Source: Rhodospirillales bacterium CG15_BIG_FIL_POST_REV_8_21_14_020_66_15
GTDB lineage: Bacteria > Pseudomonadota > Alphaproteobacteria > Rhodospirillales > Casp-alpha2
Assembly (NCBI GenBank): GCA_002781745.1
Contig: PFFW01000117.1
Location: forward strand, 1 to 64,000
Reading direction: 5' to 3'
DNA: 64,000 nt
Shown here: positions 27,589 through 37,180 of the stretch, piece by piece
Layout: each line of letters opens with the position of its first letter
Position numbering within the stretch: the first letter of the stretch is position 1
The notes under the pieces: model-generated
Database searches by the model: none
Seen by the model: only the letters and a program-made list of their open reading frames with translations
What the model was told of the DNA's origin: nothing
Program-made: the position numbers and the translations under genes

Positions 27589-28644
27589 GTGACGGAACGT
27601 TATGCCGCGCGGGATCTGACCGCAGCCGCCAAGATGCTGTTCGAAAAGGCCGGAGCCGCGCCGCCGGTCGCTCAGGCCATGGCCGAGATCCTGGTCGAGG
27701 CGGATCTGCTTGGCTACGGCACTCACGGCCTGCAATTCGTGCCCGCCTATCTGGCGGCGCTCGAAGGCGGCAAATGCGCGACCGAGGGCGAGCCGGAGGT
27801 AGTCGTCGACCACGGCGGGACCCTGGTGCTCGACGGCGGCAACCTGCCGGGGCAATGGGTCATGATCCGCGCCCTCGATCTCGCTCTGGCGCGGGCCAAG
27901 GACCATGCCATGGTCGGCATCGCGGTCCGCAACACGGCGAACATTTCCTGCCTCGCGACCTATGCCCGGCGGGCGGCGCTCAAGGGTTATTTCGCCATCG
28001 TCGCGGCCTCGGCGCCGACGACCAAGGCCGTGGCCCCCTTCGGCGGTGCCTCGCCGGTCTATTCCACCAACCCCTTCGCCGTCGCCCTGCCGGGCAGGGA
28101 CCATCCCATCCTGATCGACACCAGCGCTTCCGCCGTCACCAACCGCGCGATCGAACGCGCGCAACGCCTGGGCGAACGTCTGCCGTTCCCGGCCCTGGTC
28201 GCGGCCGCCGGCACGGCGAGCGACGATCCGGCCTGCCTCAAGACCGACCCTCCGGGCGCGATCCGCCCGGCCGGCGGTGACGAGGCGGGACACAAGGGTT
28301 TCGCCCTGGGCCTGCTGGTCGAGGCGCTGACCTCGGGCCTGTCGGGCCTCGGCCGTTCGGCGGACGAACCGCCCGCCGGCAACACGGTCTACCTGCAACT
28401 GATCGACCCGGCGGGCTTCGCGGGCCGGGACGCCTTCACCCGCGAGACGGGCGTGCTGGCCGACCTCTGCCGCGCCGCGACGCCGCGCGATCCGGCCAGT
28501 CCGGTGCGCATGCCCGGCGACCGGGCGGCGGCGCTCTACGCCGAGCAGAACGAGAAGGGCGTGGCACTGCATCCCGAGATCATCGGGCTGATGACGCCCT
28601 GCCTGGAGAAGTACGGAATTCCCGTGCCGCGGCCAATTGCCTAG
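27589..28644 (+). CDS. Ldh family (malate/L-sulfolactate type) oxidoreductase
   Basis: AMAEILVEADLLGYGTHGLQFVPAYLAALEGG...GAPPVYSTNPFAVALP-like segment; GTG start. Confidence 0.88.
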   Translation: MTERYAARDLTAAAKMLFEKAGAAPPVAQAMAEILVEADLLGYGTHGLQFVPAYLAALEGGKCATEGEPEVVVDHGGTLVLDGGNLPGQWVMIRALDLALARAKDHAMVGIAVRNTANISCLATYARRAALKGYFAIVAASAPTTKAVAPFGGASPVYSTNPFAVALPGRDHPILIDTSASAVTNRAIERAQRLGERLPFPALVAAAGTASDDPACLKTDPPGAIRPAGGDEAGHKGFALGLLVEALTSGLSGLGRSADEPPAGNTVYLQLIDPAGFAGRDAFTRETGVLADLCRAATPRDPASPVRMPGDRAAALYAEQNEKGVALHPEIIGLMTPCLEKYGIPVPRPIA

Positions 28645-28889
28645 GGTGCCGGGGTCGGGTGGCGCAGGAACAGGGCGGCGACCGCGCCGGCGAAGGCGCT
28701 GAGGATCATCCCGACCGCCTGAAATTCGGGGATCAGCGCGGCGGCCAGCCAACTAGCGGCAATCGCCCCCGTTGAACAGAGCACGACGTTCTTCAGAAGG
28801 GCATGGACGCCGTTCCGGGTGTAGATCGCAACCACCCAGGCGACCACATTGCCGATGCTGATGACGACCATCAGGCTGAGAGCATCCAT
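28641..28889 (-). CDS. small integral membrane protein
   Basis: MDALSLMVVISIGNVVAWVVAIYT...multiple hydrophobic segments, 82 aa. Confidence 0.6.
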   Translation of the reverse strand: MDALSLMVVISIGNVVAWVVAIYTRNGVHALLKNVVLCSTGAIAASWLAAALIPEFQAVGMILSAFAGAVAALFLRHPTPAP

Positions 28890-28905
28890 GGCCGCCAGGC
28901 CTCCG

Positions 28906-29778
28906 TCAGGTCTTCCGCCGCTTCTGCAGTTCGGCGAAGACCTCTCGGTAGTCCTCGGGGGCGTCGTCGCCGTACTTTTCCTTGAAGCCGAACTGTGACA
29001 GCCAGGCCAGCCGCTTGGCCCCCGCGTCGCACATGAAGGGCTCGTAGCCCAGCGCGCGCAGGGTGTCGGCCACTTCCTCAAGTTCGTGCCCCCGCCGCGC
29101 GCCATGGATCGCCGTGCGGCCGATCAGGAAATGGGCGAGTTCGTCGAAGTTCTTGCCCGCGTAGCTTCGGTTCATGGACTGGAAAACCTCGTCGGCCACA
29201 CCGTAGGTCTCGGCCCCCAGCACGCATTCCTGCAGCAAGGCTTCCAGTCCCTTGACCAGGACCGAGCGGAACATCTTGGTCGCCGCCGCCCGGCCGTATT
29301 CCGTGCCGAACTCGCGCATGTTGACACCGTAGGGAGTAAGGACCTCGATGACCTCCTTGGCCGCCTGGCCGACCAGCAGCATGGGAACCTTCTCGTTGCG
29401 TCCCGGCACGCCGTCCATGATGGCGATCTCGACGAAACGGGCGCCGGTCGGGTTGATGACCTCGGCGATCTTCTGTTTCACCATGGGCGAGGTCGAGTTG
29501 AGGTCCATGTATATCTGACCGGGTTTGAGCGTTTGCGCCGCCTCCTCGGCGACCTCGAGGGCTTCCGTCGCCGTCACCGTGGACAGCACGATATCCGAGC
29601 GGCCCACCAGTTCGGCGATGCCGCCGGTCATCTCCACGCCCTCGACCGCCGGGCGTTCGCGGATGTCGCGGGCGGCGATGGGGCCGGGCAGGCCCGCCGC
29701 CAGCAGCCCCTTGGCGATCAGCGGCCCGGCCTCGCCGAAGCCGATGAAGCCCAGGCGCGGCGTGTTGGACGCGGCCAT
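28906..29778 (-). CDS. NAD(P)-dependent oxidoreductase, 3-hydroxyisobutyrate dehydrogenase-like with DUF1932-like C-terminus
   Basis: PRLGFIGFGEAGPLIAKGLLAAG...VLSTVTATEALEVAEEAAQ...YMDLNSTSPMVKQ. Confidence 0.88.
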   Translation of the reverse strand: MAASNTPRLGFIGFGEAGPLIAKGLLAAGLPGPIAARDIRERPAVEGVEMTGGIAELVGRSDIVLSTVTATEALEVAEEAAQTLKPGQIYMDLNSTSPMVKQKIAEVINPTGARFVEIAIMDGVPGRNEKVPMLLVGQAAKEVIEVLTPYGVNMREFGTEYGRAAATKMFRSVLVKGLEALLQECVLGAETYGVADEVFQSMNRSYAGKNFDELAHFLIGRTAIHGARRGHELEEVADTLRALGYEPFMCDAGAKRLAWLSQFGFKEKYGDDAPEDYREVFAELQKRRKT

Positions 29779-29779
29779 C

Positions 29780-31186
29780 CTATTGCGCCGCCTGGGCCGG
29801 GGCGGCGACCAGGTCGCGGGAATTGCCCATGGCGTCGATGGACCAGATGGCGGCCAACAGGCTCTCGGCGCCGGCCTGTCCCAGCACGTCCGAGGCCAGT
29901 TCGCGGAACTTGTCCTCCAGCTCCGCATCCGACAGTGGTGCATCCGGGTCGCCCTTGCGGGTCGGCGCGAAGTGCGTCAGCACGCGGCCGTCGATGGTTT
30001 CGATCTCCACGTTGGCAGAGCGCAAGGCCGGGAAGGCGGCCTGGCGTTCCGGATCGGTCTTGAGGCCGATCAGCGGCATCAGGGCGCGGACCTGGGGATC
30101 GTTGAGGCGCTCCGGCGTGAAGGCGGCCATGCGCACACTGCCCCATACCAGGGCGGCGGCGCAGCAGTAGGGCAGGGAGAACTTGGCCTCATACGGCGTC
30201 TGCGGGTTCCAGTTGCCGCAAATCTCTTCGGCCTTCTGGTAGCTGCCGACGCGGATCTGCCTGACGTCGGCGGGCGTCAGATCGTGGGCCTTGGCGAGTT
30301 CGAGAACCCCGTCGATGGCGGCATGGGAATGGCCGCAGGCGGCGTGGTTCTTGGTCGTCGTCTGCTTGATCAGGTAGTCGGTGCCGAGCGTCGATGCTGC
30401 CTTGGCCCAGTCGGGTTGCGCGTCCGCCATGCCGTTCAGGCACATGGCGGCGCCGAAGCCGCGCGGGCCCTCCAGGATGTCCGGCGCGCCCGTCACGCCC
30501 TGTTCGGCTGCGAGGGCGACCGTGACCCCACGCTCCGCCGCGTGGGAGCCGTGCAGCGGCTTGGCCATGGCGTCGGCGCGGAAGGCCTGCTGCAGGCCCG
30601 CCGCCAGGGTTCCGGCGTTGGCCAGCGCGTGCAGGGTCTGCTCCGCCGTCAGACCGAGGATATTGGCGGCAGCCGCCGCCGCGCCGAAGGTGCCGATGGT
30701 GCCGGTGGTGTGCCAGAACTCGTAATGGGCCGGGTTGACGGCGGCCCCCAGGCGGTCCGAGACCTCGTAGCCCGCGACGATGCCGGTCAGCAGGTGTGCG
30801 CCGCTGACGCCGCGCGCCTGGGCGACGGCCAGGGCGGCGGAGATCACCGGCACGCCTGGGTGGTAGATGGCGTTGCGATAGATGTCGTCGAATTCCACCG
30901 TATGCGAGGCCGCGCCGTGGATGAAGGCCGCCGTGCGCGCGTCGGTCGTCTCGCCCGAGGGATAAAGGCGCGCGCCGCCGCGCCCGCCCGGTTCATGAAT
31001 GCAGTCCTGGAAGGCCGCCGTCAGCAGGGTCGCGGGCGCGATCACCGTGCCGGGCAGGGTGGCCGCGAACCAGTCGAGCAGGCAGCGCTTGGCGGCGTGC
31101 AGGACGTCGGACGGCAGGCCTTCCGGGTGCAGCCCGGCGGCGTATTCGGCGAACGGCCAGAGGGCCGATTTCTCAAGGGCGGACAT
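29780..31186 (-). CDS. MmgE/PrpD family protein (second copy)
   Basis: FAEYAAGLHPEGLPSDVLHAAKRCLLDWFAATLPGT...FIHGAASHTVEFDDIYRNAIYHPGVPVISAALA. Confidence 0.92.
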   Translation of the reverse strand: MSALEKSALWPFAEYAAGLHPEGLPSDVLHAAKRCLLDWFAATLPGTVIAPATLLTAAFQDCIHEPGGRGGARLYPSGETTDARTAAFIHGAASHTVEFDDIYRNAIYHPGVPVISAALAVAQARGVSGAHLLTGIVAGYEVSDRLGAAVNPAHYEFWHTTGTIGTFGAAAAAANILGLTAEQTLHALANAGTLAAGLQQAFRADAMAKPLHGSHAAERGVTVALAAEQGVTGAPDILEGPRGFGAAMCLNGMADAQPDWAKAASTLGTDYLIKQTTTKNHAACGHSHAAIDGVLELAKAHDLTPADVRQIRVGSYQKAEEICGNWNPQTPYEAKFSLPYCCAAALVWGSVRMAAFTPERLNDPQVRALMPLIGLKTDPERQAAFPALRSANVEIETIDGRVLTHFAPTRKGDPDAPLSDAELEDKFRELASDVLGQAGAESLLAAIWSIDAMGNSRDLVAAPAQAAQ

Positions 31187-31203
31187 GGCGGGTCTCCTCT
31201 TGA

Positions 31204-32121
31204 TCAGGCCCCGTCGGCGTAGAACGTCAGGGCGCCCAGGACGGCGGCATGAACCGGCGTCGGAATGCCGTGCTTGCGGCCCAGGCGCACGACTTCGCCG
31301 CTGAGCCACGGAAGTTCCAGCCTGCGGCCGGCCTCCAGGTCGTGCAGCATGGAGGCCTTCATGACCGGTGGCAGGCCGTCGAGGAAGTTGATCGTCTTGG
31401 CTTCGGTATGGTCCGGCAGGTTCACGCCTTCGGCGCGGCCGACGGCGGCGGTCTCGTGGATCGCGGCCTCGAACAGGGCGCGCGAGTCCGGATTTTCGCG
31501 GATCGGGCCGACCGGCTGGCGGCACAGCGACGTCAAGCCGCTCAGCGACGACAGGAAGATGAACTTCTCCCAGATCGCGCGGGTGATGTCGGTCGAAACG
31601 GCATGGTCGAAGCCGCCGTCCTCGAACGCCTTCTTCAGGGTCTCCATGCGCGGCGTGACGCTGCCGTCTCGCTCGCCGACGGTCAGGCGCGCCATGGTGC
31701 CGGTATGGACGATCAGGCCAGGCTCGCCGATCACCGCGGCGATATGGGCGACGCCGCCGGCGATGTGTTCCGCCCCTAGACGCTGGGACAACGCGTCCAT
31801 GCTGCCCACCCCGTTCTGGAACGGCACGACCACCGTATCGGGCCCGACCATCGGCTTGCACAGGTCGGCGGCGCTTTCCGTGTCCCACAGCTTGACCGCG
31901 AACAGGATCGTCTCCACCGGGCCGATCCCGGCCGGGTCGTCGGTGACGGAGACGTCCTTCAGGTGCAGGTCACCGTTGGCGCTTTTGACCCGCAGGCCGC
32001 CCTCGCGGATGGCCTTCAGGTGGGCGCCCCGTGCCAGGAAGTGGACGTCGTGGCCGGCGGCGGCCAGGCGGGCGCCGAAGTATCCGCCGACACCGCCGGC
32101 GGCCATGATGGCGATGCGCAT
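31204..32121 (-). CDS. 2-dehydropantoate 2-reductase family protein (second copy)
   Basis: MRIAIMAAGGVGGYFGARLAAAGHDVHFLARGAHLKAIREGGLRV...VPFQNGVGS. Confidence 0.92.
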   Translation of the reverse strand: MRIAIMAAGGVGGYFGARLAAAGHDVHFLARGAHLKAIREGGLRVKSANGDLHLKDVSVTDDPAGIGPVETILFAVKLWDTESAADLCKPMVGPDTVVVPFQNGVGSMDALSQRLGAEHIAGGVAHIAAVIGEPGLIVHTGTMARLTVGERDGSVTPRMETLKKAFEDGGFDHAVSTDITRAIWEKFIFLSSLSGLTSLCRQPVGPIRENPDSRALFEAAIHETAAVGRAEGVNLPDHTEAKTINFLDGLPPVMKASMLHDLEAGRRLELPWLSGEVVRLGRKHGIPTPVHAAVLGALTFYADGA

Positions 32122-32137
32122 GGTCCGTCTGCCTCGC

Positions 32138-32947
32138 CTACTTACCCTTGAATTGCGGCTTGCGCTTTTCCATGAAGGCCGTACGGCCTTCCTTGTAATC
32201 CTCGGAATCGAAGCAGTCCTTGACCACCTTGGCGCACAGGTCCATGTCCCGCGCGCTGTCGTCCTTCAGGCTTTCGGCGACGACCACCTTCACGGCCTTG
32301 ATGGTCAGGGGCGCGTTCTCGACGATGCGGCGGGTGTAGTCGGCGACGTAGCCGTCCAGTTCCGCCTTCGGCACGATGCGGTTGACGAAACCCAGTTCCT
32401 TCATTTCGGCGGCGGTGAACTTGCGCGCCGTGTAGAAGATTTCCTTGGCGTAGGACGGGCCGATCAGGTCGACGAAGGGCTTCAGCCCGTCGACGCGGTA
32501 GCCCAGGCCCAGCTTGGCCGCCGGAATGGCGAAGATTGCGCCTTCCTCGGCGATGCGGATGTCGCAGCAGGTAGCCAGGCCGACGCCGCCGCCGACGCAG
32601 GGGCCCTCGATCTTGGCGATGGTCGGCTTGGGGAACTCGCGCAGGCGTTCCGACGCCTTTTCCGTGGCGGCGTTGTAGATCTTCACGCCCTCCTCGGACG
32701 ATCGGTTCTTCTCGAACTGCGAGATGTCGGCCCCGGCGCAGAAGGCGGCGCCGCCCTCGCCCGAAACGACCACCACGCGCACGTCATCGTCGGCCAGGAA
32801 GTCGTCCAGCACCGTGGGCAGGTCGCGCCACATCTCGAAGGTCATGGCGTTCTTCCTGGCCTGGTTGTCGAATCGGATGTAGCCGATACCGTCCTTCTTT
32901 TCGACGACGAGCTGTTCCGTAACGCCGTCCATCGTAAATCCGTCCAT
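32138..32947 (-). CDS. enoyl-CoA hydratase/isomerase family protein
   Basis: DGIGYIRFDNQARKNAMTFEMW...GAAFCAGADISQF...GPCVGGGVGLATCCDIRIAEE. Confidence 0.9.
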   Translation of the reverse strand: MDGFTMDGVTEQLVVEKKDGIGYIRFDNQARKNAMTFEMWRDLPTVLDDFLADDDVRVVVVSGEGGAAFCAGADISQFEKNRSSEEGVKIYNAATEKASERLREFPKPTIAKIEGPCVGGGVGLATCCDIRIAEEGAIFAIPAAKLGLGYRVDGLKPFVDLIGPSYAKEIFYTARKFTAAEMKELGFVNRIVPKAELDGYVADYTRRIVENAPLTIKAVKVVVAESLKDDSARDMDLCAKVVKDCFDSEDYKEGRTAFMEKRKPQFKGK

Positions 32948-33055
32948 GGGTGGTTCCTCTGAGTCCTCTTGATGCTTCGGCGGACCGGGACCGGTCTCTG
33001 CGGGCCATGGTCCTGCTTGTTAAACGGGAAGGCGACAGGGTAAATTGACCGGCCT

Positions 33056-33067
33056 TTGTATACAATC
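33056..33067. promoter_or_regulatory. candidate GntR-family operator TTGTATACAATC (TTGTATACAA palindrome)
   Basis: 10-bp perfect palindrome in divergent intergenic region between 32138-32947 (-) and the MFS gene (+); shared with 8491 and 12866. Confidence 0.6.
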
Positions 33068-33121
33068 ACTAACCGCCGCCAGCCAACGGTTTGCGAGCGG
33101 AATCTCCGCGGAGGACGAGCC

Positions 33122-34345
33122 TTGGGCGCAGCCATCGAACGACTGACCGGAATCCCCCTGCGCCAGCAATGGCCCGCCTGGATGGTCGGCCTGGGCCACG
33201 GCGGCACCCACTGGGTGATCGCCGTCTACTACCTGATGGTTCCCTGGCTGCGCCAGGACCTGGGCATCAGCTATACCGAGGCCGGCCTGATCCTGACCTC
33301 GTTCCACCTGTTCAGTTTCATCGCCAATTTCGGTTCGGGCGCCGCGGTCGACCTGGTGGGGCGGCGCGTGTTCCTGCAGGTCATTTCGCTGGTGATCGGC
33401 GCCGCCGCCCTGGCCGCCATGAAGTGGGCCGGCGGGTTCTGGTCCGTGTTCGTGCTGCTGGCCTTCATCGGCGCGACCAACAACCTGTGGCATCCGCCGG
33501 CGATTTCCTATCTGTCCTCGGCCTATCCGGAAAAGAAGGGCTATGCGCTGTCGCTCCATGCATTGGGCGCCAGCGTGGGCGACGCCATCGCGCCGCTCGC
33601 CGCCGGGTTCCTGCTGGTCTGGCTCGGCTGGCGCGATGCGTCGACCGTGGCGTCGATCCCCGTATTCATCATCGCGCTGCTGCTGCTGCTCACCCTCAAC
33701 GCGCGCGAGAAGGCCGCCAACGCCGCCGCCAACAAGGAAAAATTGACCAGAACGGACTACCTCGGCGGGATCAGGGATCTCTTCAGGAACAAAGCAGTGG
33801 TGACGCTCTGCGCAATGTCCGGATTCCGTACGGTGACCCTCATGGGGCTTCTCATGTTCCTGCCACTCTATTTGGCCGACGAGATGCGCATGGCGCCGAC
33901 CGCGGTGGGCGCCACGCTGATGGCCATGCAGATCGGTGGTCTGATCGCCACGCCCATGGCGGGCATCTGGTCCGACCGCTCGGGCCGGCGGCCCGTGGTC
34001 ATGGCCGGGTTCACGGGCACGACGCTGGTGCTCGCGGTGATCACGCTGCTCGACAACCAGATGCTGCTGGTCGCGGGGGTGTCGCTCCTCGGCTTCTCGC
34101 TCTATGCCGCCCGGCCGGTCATGCACAGCTGGATGATGGACATCACCCCGCCGCACCTTTCCGGCAGTTCCATGAGCCTTCTGTTCGGCACCCAGTCGGC
34201 CTTCAACTTCGCGCTGCCGCCGCTGTGCGGCCTGATCGCCGACACCTGGGGCCTGACGGCCGTGTTCTACCTGCTGGCCGGCACCATCCTGGTCGCCAAC
34301 CTGATGGTGTTCCTGGTCCCCGAGGAGTCCAAATCCGCCGCCTGA
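33122..34345 (+). CDS. MFS transporter
   Basis: 12-TM-like protein; GHGGTHWVIAVYYLMVPWLRQDLGISYTEAGLI...GIWSDRSGRRPVV. Start (TTG 33122) uncertain. Confidence 0.85.
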   Translation: MGAAIERLTGIPLRQQWPAWMVGLGHGGTHWVIAVYYLMVPWLRQDLGISYTEAGLILTSFHLFSFIANFGSGAAVDLVGRRVFLQVISLVIGAAALAAMKWAGGFWSVFVLLAFIGATNNLWHPPAISYLSSAYPEKKGYALSLHALGASVGDAIAPLAAGFLLVWLGWRDASTVASIPVFIIALLLLLTLNAREKAANAAANKEKLTRTDYLGGIRDLFRNKAVVTLCAMSGFRTVTLMGLLMFLPLYLADEMRMAPTAVGATLMAMQIGGLIATPMAGIWSDRSGRRPVVMAGFTGTTLVLAVITLLDNQMLLVAGVSLLGFSLYAARPVMHSWMMDITPPHLSGSSMSLLFGTQSAFNFALPPLCGLIADTWGLTAVFYLLAGTILVANLMVFLVPEESKSAA

Positions 34346-34358
34346 CGGTCGCGGCCCG

Positions 34359-35132
34359 TCACGCCAGCCGGTAGAGGATCGGCATGGGGGCGGTCCGGTT
34401 GAGCCGGAAGGTTTCGGCCACGTAGCTGTGGAAGCCCAGATCGAAGACCATCGGCCGCAGGACGTCGCGGAGGTGGTCCCAGCGGCAGTGGTTGATGACC
34501 GTATAGGCGCTGTCCTGGCCGGGGTCGGGCTGCAGCAGCGTGGCGTTGTCGAGTTCGGCCTGATCCTGGAACCAGCCGGCGGTGTGCTCCCAAACCGCCA
34601 AGCCCCGCTCCAACTGATCGGCGTAGACGTAATCGAACATGAAGACGCCGTCCTGGCTGTGGTCGACCGGGCCGATGCGTCGGACGTTGGTGGCGGTAAG
34701 CGTCATCGTCTGCTCCGCGAAGCGGTCGGCCGTTTCTTCCAGGTTATGGCCTTCGTCGTCGCCCCGGAAATCGCGGGCGTCGTCCGGACGCTCGAACTCG
34801 GCGAGCAGGACGGCGTCATAGCGTGCGACAGGAATATCCGGCCGGTCGCGCAGCAGTTCGCCCCGGCCGGGCGGCGTCAGGATGGCCTTGAAAGCGGCGG
34901 CGTCGACCACGTCGCCGCGGTCGGCGAGCGTCTCGGCCGTTTCCTTGAGGAAGGCCATGGCCTCCTTCTTTCGGTCGCTTTCGACGAAATGGCCGAGGGG
35001 CGGCCGATGGTCGATTTCCAGCGCCATCAGGAAATAGCCGGACGGTGCGGGCTCGGTCAGCGTGGCGGGGGGAAAGCGCGAGGGGGGACCGGTGACTTCG
35101 AGGTCGGGATGGGCGTTGTTCTCCGTGCTCAT
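34359..35132 (-). CDS. hypothetical protein
   Basis: 257 aa ORF with coding-like composition; no family recognised. Confidence 0.6.
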   Translation of the reverse strand: MSTENNAHPDLEVTGPPSRFPPATLTEPAPSGYFLMALEIDHRPPLGHFVESDRKKEAMAFLKETAETLADRGDVVDAAAFKAILTPPGRGELLRDRPDIPVARYDAVLLAEFERPDDARDFRGDDEGHNLEETADRFAEQTMTLTATNVRRIGPVDHSQDGVFMFDYVYADQLERGLAVWEHTAGWFQDQAELDNATLLQPDPGQDSAYTVINHCRWDHLRDVLRPMVFDLGFHSYVAETFRLNRTAPMPILYRLA

Positions 35133-35306
35133 GGATGCATCTCCATTTGCGCGAACGACGGAACGACATCCCGCGGCGGGGGTGGCCGCCGCCGGGATTT
35201 TGCAAAGGATATGGTCGTTCGCTGGGTTTTACGCTGCGACCATTAAACTCCTTCCGCCCCCCCGAGGTCAAATCGGGGCCCGCATTTTTCCGCGACGCGC
35301 CGTTTT

Positions 35307-35873
35307 CTAGCCCTGGAGGCCGGCGTCGCGGAGCAGCACCTCGGCGGCGGCCTTCGCCGTTCGTGCCGCGTCCCTGTGGCCGGCCACGTGGGCCATGGCC
35401 ACGGCACCCTCGGCCAGCAGGTTCAGGCCGTCGGCCAGGCCGGCCGGGTTCTTGGCGCCGGCCTTGGCGCAGAGATCGCGCAGGTAGGCGAGCATAAGGT
35501 CCTTGTGTTCGCCGGCGGCACGGTGGATGGGGTCGTCGCCGCCGTATTCCGCCGCGGCCGCGACGAACATGCAGCCCGTGAAGTCGTCTCCCCGAACCCA
35601 TTCGTCGAGGGCGTCGAACACGGCCAGCGGGCGGCCCCTGGGATCAGGCGCGGCGCGTTCGACCCGGCGCATGAACCAGTTGCGAAACCGTTCGTCGCGC
35701 CGACGCAGCACGGCCAGGATCAGTTCGTCCTTGGATTTGAAGTGGTTGTAGAGGGTCATGCGGGCGACGCCGGCCTCTTCGATCACCCGGTCCACGCCGA
35801 CGGCATGGAAGCCGTGCCGCCCGAACAGGCGCAGCGCAGTGTCGATCAGCAGGTCGCGTTTGGGCGATGTCAT
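35307..35873 (-). CDS. TetR/AcrR family transcriptional regulator
   Basis: LLIDTALRLFGRHGFHAVGVDRVIEEAGVARMTLYNHFKSKDELILAVL. Confidence 0.92.
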   Translation of the reverse strand: MTSPKRDLLIDTALRLFGRHGFHAVGVDRVIEEAGVARMTLYNHFKSKDELILAVLRRRDERFRNWFMRRVERAAPDPRGRPLAVFDALDEWVRGDDFTGCMFVAAAAEYGGDDPIHRAAGEHKDLMLAYLRDLCAKAGAKNPAGLADGLNLLAEGAVAMAHVAGHRDAARTAKAAAEVLLRDAGLQG

Positions 35874-35883
35874 CGGCGAGGTC

Positions 35884-35896
35884 CAAGATAGAACGA
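35884..35896. promoter_or_regulatory. candidate TetR operator half (CAAGATAGAACGA), copy 1
   Basis: 13-bp exact direct repeat with 36064-36076, both in the divergent tetR/hydrolase intergenic region. Confidence 0.5.
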
Positions 35897-36063
35897 TTTG
35901 TATAATAATGTTAGCTGACTGATCCCTCGATTTCAAGGAAAAGGGACGGTGCACCGTTGGTGGGGACACCGTTGGCGAGGTCATTATCCTGCTGAATATA
36001 CACAAAACAACGGAATAGTGGCCGGATAGCTGGATCTGAGCGCTAGGCCAATAGGACGCTTGA

Positions 36064-36076
36064 CAAGATAGAACGA
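36064..36076. promoter_or_regulatory. candidate TetR operator half (CAAGATAGAACGA), copy 2
   Basis: Exact repeat of 35884-35896; followed by dyad ATAGA-N8-TCTAT. Confidence 0.5.
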
Positions 36077-36132
36077 CATATCTATTAATTTGCGCGAACA
36101 TCACCCTTATCCAAGGCACGCAGGAGGTTTCC

Positions 36133-37122
36133 ATGCCCTTGATCGACAGAAATCTGTTTCTCGCCACCGTCGGCCTGATCGCCGGCGTGATCCTGGCTCT
36201 CGGTTTCGCCACCGCATCCGCGGCGGGCACGCCCGCGTCCGGCGTCGGCCGTGCGTCGGCGCCTACGGTCCACCACCGCTCGGTCGAAGTCGACGGCCTT
36301 AGCATATTCTACCGCGAGGCGGGCGATCCGACGGCGCCGACCCTGCTTCTGCTGCACGGGTTTCCGTCATCGTCGTCCATGTTCCGCAATCTCATTCCGG
36401 CCCTTGCCGACCGTTATCATGTGGTGGCGCCGGACTATCCGGGATTCGGTCGTTCGGCCATGCCGCTGGTGACCGAGTTCGAGTATACCTTCGACAACCT
36501 CTCGCGCGTGGTCGAGGCGTTTACGGAAAAGCTCGGGCTCAACGCCTACAGCCTGTACGTCATGGACTATGGCGCGCCCGTCGGATACCGCCTGGCGGTC
36601 AAGCATCCGGAGCGCGTCCAGGGCCTGATCATTCAGAACGGCAATGCGTATGAGGAAGGGCTCGAAGGGTTTTGGGATCCGTTCCGCGCATATTGGAAAG
36701 ACCGCACCGCGGAAACGGCCAAACCGTTGGCAGGATTTCTGAACATCGGCGCGACCAAATGGCAGTACACCCACGGCACCCGGGATCCGCACGTTATCAG
36801 CCCCGACGCCTGGACCGTCGATCAGTACTTCCTCGACCGGCCGGGCAACAAGGAGATCCAGTTGCAGTTGTTCTATGACTATGGCTCCAACCCTCCCAAG
36901 TATGCGGAATGGCAGGCTTATTTCCGCCGCCATCAGCCGCCGGCCCTGATCGTTTGGGGCAAGAACGATCCGATCTTTCCGGCCTCGGGCGCCTATCCCT
37001 ACAAGCGCGACCTGAAGAACGTGGATTTCCACCTGCTGGAGACGGGCCACTTCGCACTTGAAGAGGACGGCGATAAGATCGCTCGCCTGATTCGGCGGTT
37101 CCTCGACACCAACGTCAACTGA
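36133..37122 (+). CDS. exported alpha/beta hydrolase (epoxide hydrolase/haloalkane dehalogenase-like)
   Basis: N-terminal hydrophobic leader; [41 protein letters not shown]...[15 protein letters not shown]. Confidence 0.88.
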   Translation: MPLIDRNLFLATVGLIAGVILALGFATASAAGTPASGVGRASAPTVHHRSVEVDGLSIFYREAGDPTAPTLLLLHGFPSSSSMFRNLIPALADRYHVVAPDYPGFGRSAMPLVTEFEYTFDNLSRVVEAFTEKLGLNAYSLYVMDYGAPVGYRLAVKHPERVQGLIIQNGNAYEEGLEGFWDPFRAYWKDRTAETAKPLAGFLNIGATKWQYTHGTRDPHVISPDAWTVDQYFLDRPGNKEIQLQLFYDYGSNPPKYAEWQAYFRRHQPPALIVWGKNDPIFPASGAYPYKRDLKNVDFHLLETGHFALEEDGDKIARLIRRFLDTNVN

Positions 37123-37128
37123 GGGTGC

Positions 37129-37159
37129 GGGCCGGCGGAGCGGATGTTTCCGCCGGCCC
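37129..37159. terminator. hairpin after alpha/beta hydrolase gene (GGGCCGGCGGA / TCCGCCGGCCC)
   Basis: Perfect 11-bp stem, 9-nt loop, in the 58-nt gap before the next CDS; no clear T tract. Confidence 0.45.
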
Positions 37160-37180
37160 GGCCTCGTTTCGGAGGCCAAG

